Below are positions 32,711-33,885 of a DNA stretch of 33,885 nt, piece after piece. This DNA comes from Chromera velia (taxonomy: Eukaryota > Sar > Chromeraceae), in contig JAHBMJ010001225.1 of NCBI GenBank assembly GCA_018398765.1, positions 1-33,885 of the forward strand, in the 5' to 3' direction. A program made the translations under genes and the position numbers. How positions within the stretch are numbered: the stretch's first letter is position 1; the number at the start of each line of letters is the position of its first letter. The notes beneath the pieces were generated by a model. The model was not told the origin of the DNA. It worked only from the letters and a program-made list of their open reading frames with translations, and did no database searches.

Positions 32711-33424
32711 AAAAATTAATGGCCGATCGACGTTTTCGGCAAAAACGCTCGTGGAGTTGCACCTTCGATCTGATTGATCGCCCAGTTCCTTCGACTACAC
32801 GGTCAGAAAGTTGCTTCTGTAGGGTGGGAAGGGGGCTCTTCTAGCACAGACTTGACAGCTAGGCAGAGGAAGATTCAAAATTCTGCATTCGATTTACGAC
32901 GGTTTAGAAATAGAAGGGGCATGGCTTGGCTTTTTGCCATTTCGGGGGGGGTTCTGGGGATTTTTCCGGACTGTCGCGGGTCAAATTCTCCCTCACGATA
33001 AAAGCCATCTGAAAATACCGATCCGTCACGCATGCGAATGGTCCAGGAATGCGTGAAATTGCGCCGTGAATGCCGGGCCAAGGCCCCGGAATGCCTGTCC
33101 GGGAAAGAGCACACATGAACTATCATGGTGCAGGTCGTTCGCACGAAGCAAGTTTTGCTCAACTTGTGGGGCACAAAATTGAATCCCACGCTTCGGAGTG
33201 TTGCACAGACGCTGATCGATATACAAAGCAATCAACGAGGGTGAAAGAGCGCACTACTCGAACGATTGCCATGATCAGGCTGGTCGAAACGGTATATATA
33301 GAACGTGTCCCTTTTGAACTAGCTGTGGGTTGACTGCAGATCCATTCACCACCTTTGAAAGTGAAAGGAAGAGTTCGGCTTGTCAGACAGAACCGGTGCG
33401 CGTCCCACGGAGGACGGAGGAAAG
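32711..33424. other. Divergent intergenic region with a possible dispersed repeat
   Basis: Lies between the metallochaperone gene (-) and the repeat-protein gene (+). From about 32875 to 33120 the DNA holds recurring words (GGAATGC, GTGAATGCC, CCGGGCCAAGGCCCCGG) and several overlapping open frames without motifs, which is more like a dispersed repeat than a gene. The 3' part should hold the promoter of the next gene; GGTATATATAG at 33291-33301 is a plausible TATA box. Confidence 0.4.
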
Positions 33425-33853
33425 ATGTCGAATGCGTCTGTCCTTGACGGTCTCCCGGTGGTCTCACAAGTGAAATCGCTGGTGGAACTCGCGGGAGGCG
33501 ACGTGGAAGGGGCTCGGAGGACGCAGGTGCGCTTTTCTGAAGGTACGTCTTTGCCGTCTCCTTTCGTGGCTCCGTGTGGTGTGGCAGAGTGAACGGAGAG
33601 TTTCTGAGTTTCTGCTGTGTATTCCTGTGCGTGCAGCCTGCCCGCTCGTCTCACAGGTGACTTCCATCGTCTACGCGTGCTCCGGAGAGAGAGATCGCGC
33701 TCTAGAAGTGCAAAAGGAGTTCTTCTGCGGTGAGTCATTCGATCGGCGAAGAGAGAAAGTGAGTGAGAATGTGTGCGAGTCGACAAATGCATCAGCAGGG
33801 GGATCAGTGAGTCAGTACATAAACCAGCCGGCCAATTGGTCAGTCTGGTGGCC

Positions 33854-33885
<32 letters not shown>
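33425..33885 (+). CDS. Modular VSQV-repeat protein, first two exons (partial)
   Basis: The start is the ATG at 33425. Exon 1 (33425-33542) and exon 2 (33637-33729) each encode one copy of a unit of about 31 residues: LPVVSQVKSLVELAGGD then EGARRTQVRFSEG, and CPLVSQVTSIVYACSGE then DRALEVQKEFFCG. Both exons end in phase 1, and exon 2 is 93 nt with phase 1 at both ends, so it can be duplicated or skipped without changing frame. Donors are GTACGT and GTGAGT; the acceptor is GTGCAG. The gene continues beyond the window, probably with more units. No signal peptide or catalytic motif is visible. I have an impression of similar repeats in other protists but cannot name a family. Function unknown. 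Confidence 0.7.
33856..33885. repeat. (GT)n microsatellite at the right edge
   Basis: Pure GT units run off the window, within intron 2 of the repeat-protein gene. Confidence 0.95.

Overview
This is a nuclear segment from a microbial eukaryote. The genes are split by GT–AG introns with strong YGCAG acceptors, intergenic and intronic DNA is full of microsatellites (GT, CT, CTCC, GTCA, AATG), and gene-rich DNA of moderate to high GC alternates with AT-rich blocks. The protein set, together with the microsatellite load and intron style, suggests a chromerid-like alveolate or another microalga. That placement is an inference.

Seven protein-coding genes are supported. From left to right: (1) a single-exon gene at 1875-2720 (+) with a possible starch-binding-like (CBM20-like) N-terminus and a C-terminal LRAT/NlpC-P60-like His/Asn-Cys domain; (2) a six-exon endonuclease III (NTH1) gene at 9773-6298 (-); (3) a nine-exon gene at 10328-17495 (+) encoding a 1430-residue fusion of an APH-type small-molecule kinase, a decayed M23-peptidase-like domain and a class III PLP aminotransferase/phospho-lyase; (4) a seven-exon coiled-coil gene of the plant At4g15545 type at 23736-19731 (-), including a 35-nt exon; (5) a secreted protein with no recognised family at 24972-25775 (+); (6) a three-exon gene at 32618-29606 (-) fusing a COG0523/CobW (ZNG-type) metallochaperone GTPase to a DUF1826 domain; (7) the first two exons of a modular repeat protein, 33425 to the window end (+).

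Genes 2/3, 4/5 and 6/7 are divergent pairs; 3/4 and 5/6 are convergent. All intron phases in the four reconstructed multi-exon genes close exactly, and each reconstruction ends on a stop codon where its family would be expected to end. The long gaps (2.7-6.3 kb, 17.5-19.7 kb, 25.8-29.6 kb) show no gene I can support. One holds a 195-bp MITE-like element with inverted ends and a TTATC flank on both sides.

The most interesting items are the two fusions. The kinase/PLP-enzyme fusion looks like a self-contained phosphorylate-then-eliminate enzyme for an amino alcohol. The metallochaperone/DUF1826 fusion physically links a metal-delivery GTPase to a domain whose HxD…H…R pattern resembles a metal-dependent oxygenase, and it sits just behind an array of five GGGGCAC motifs.
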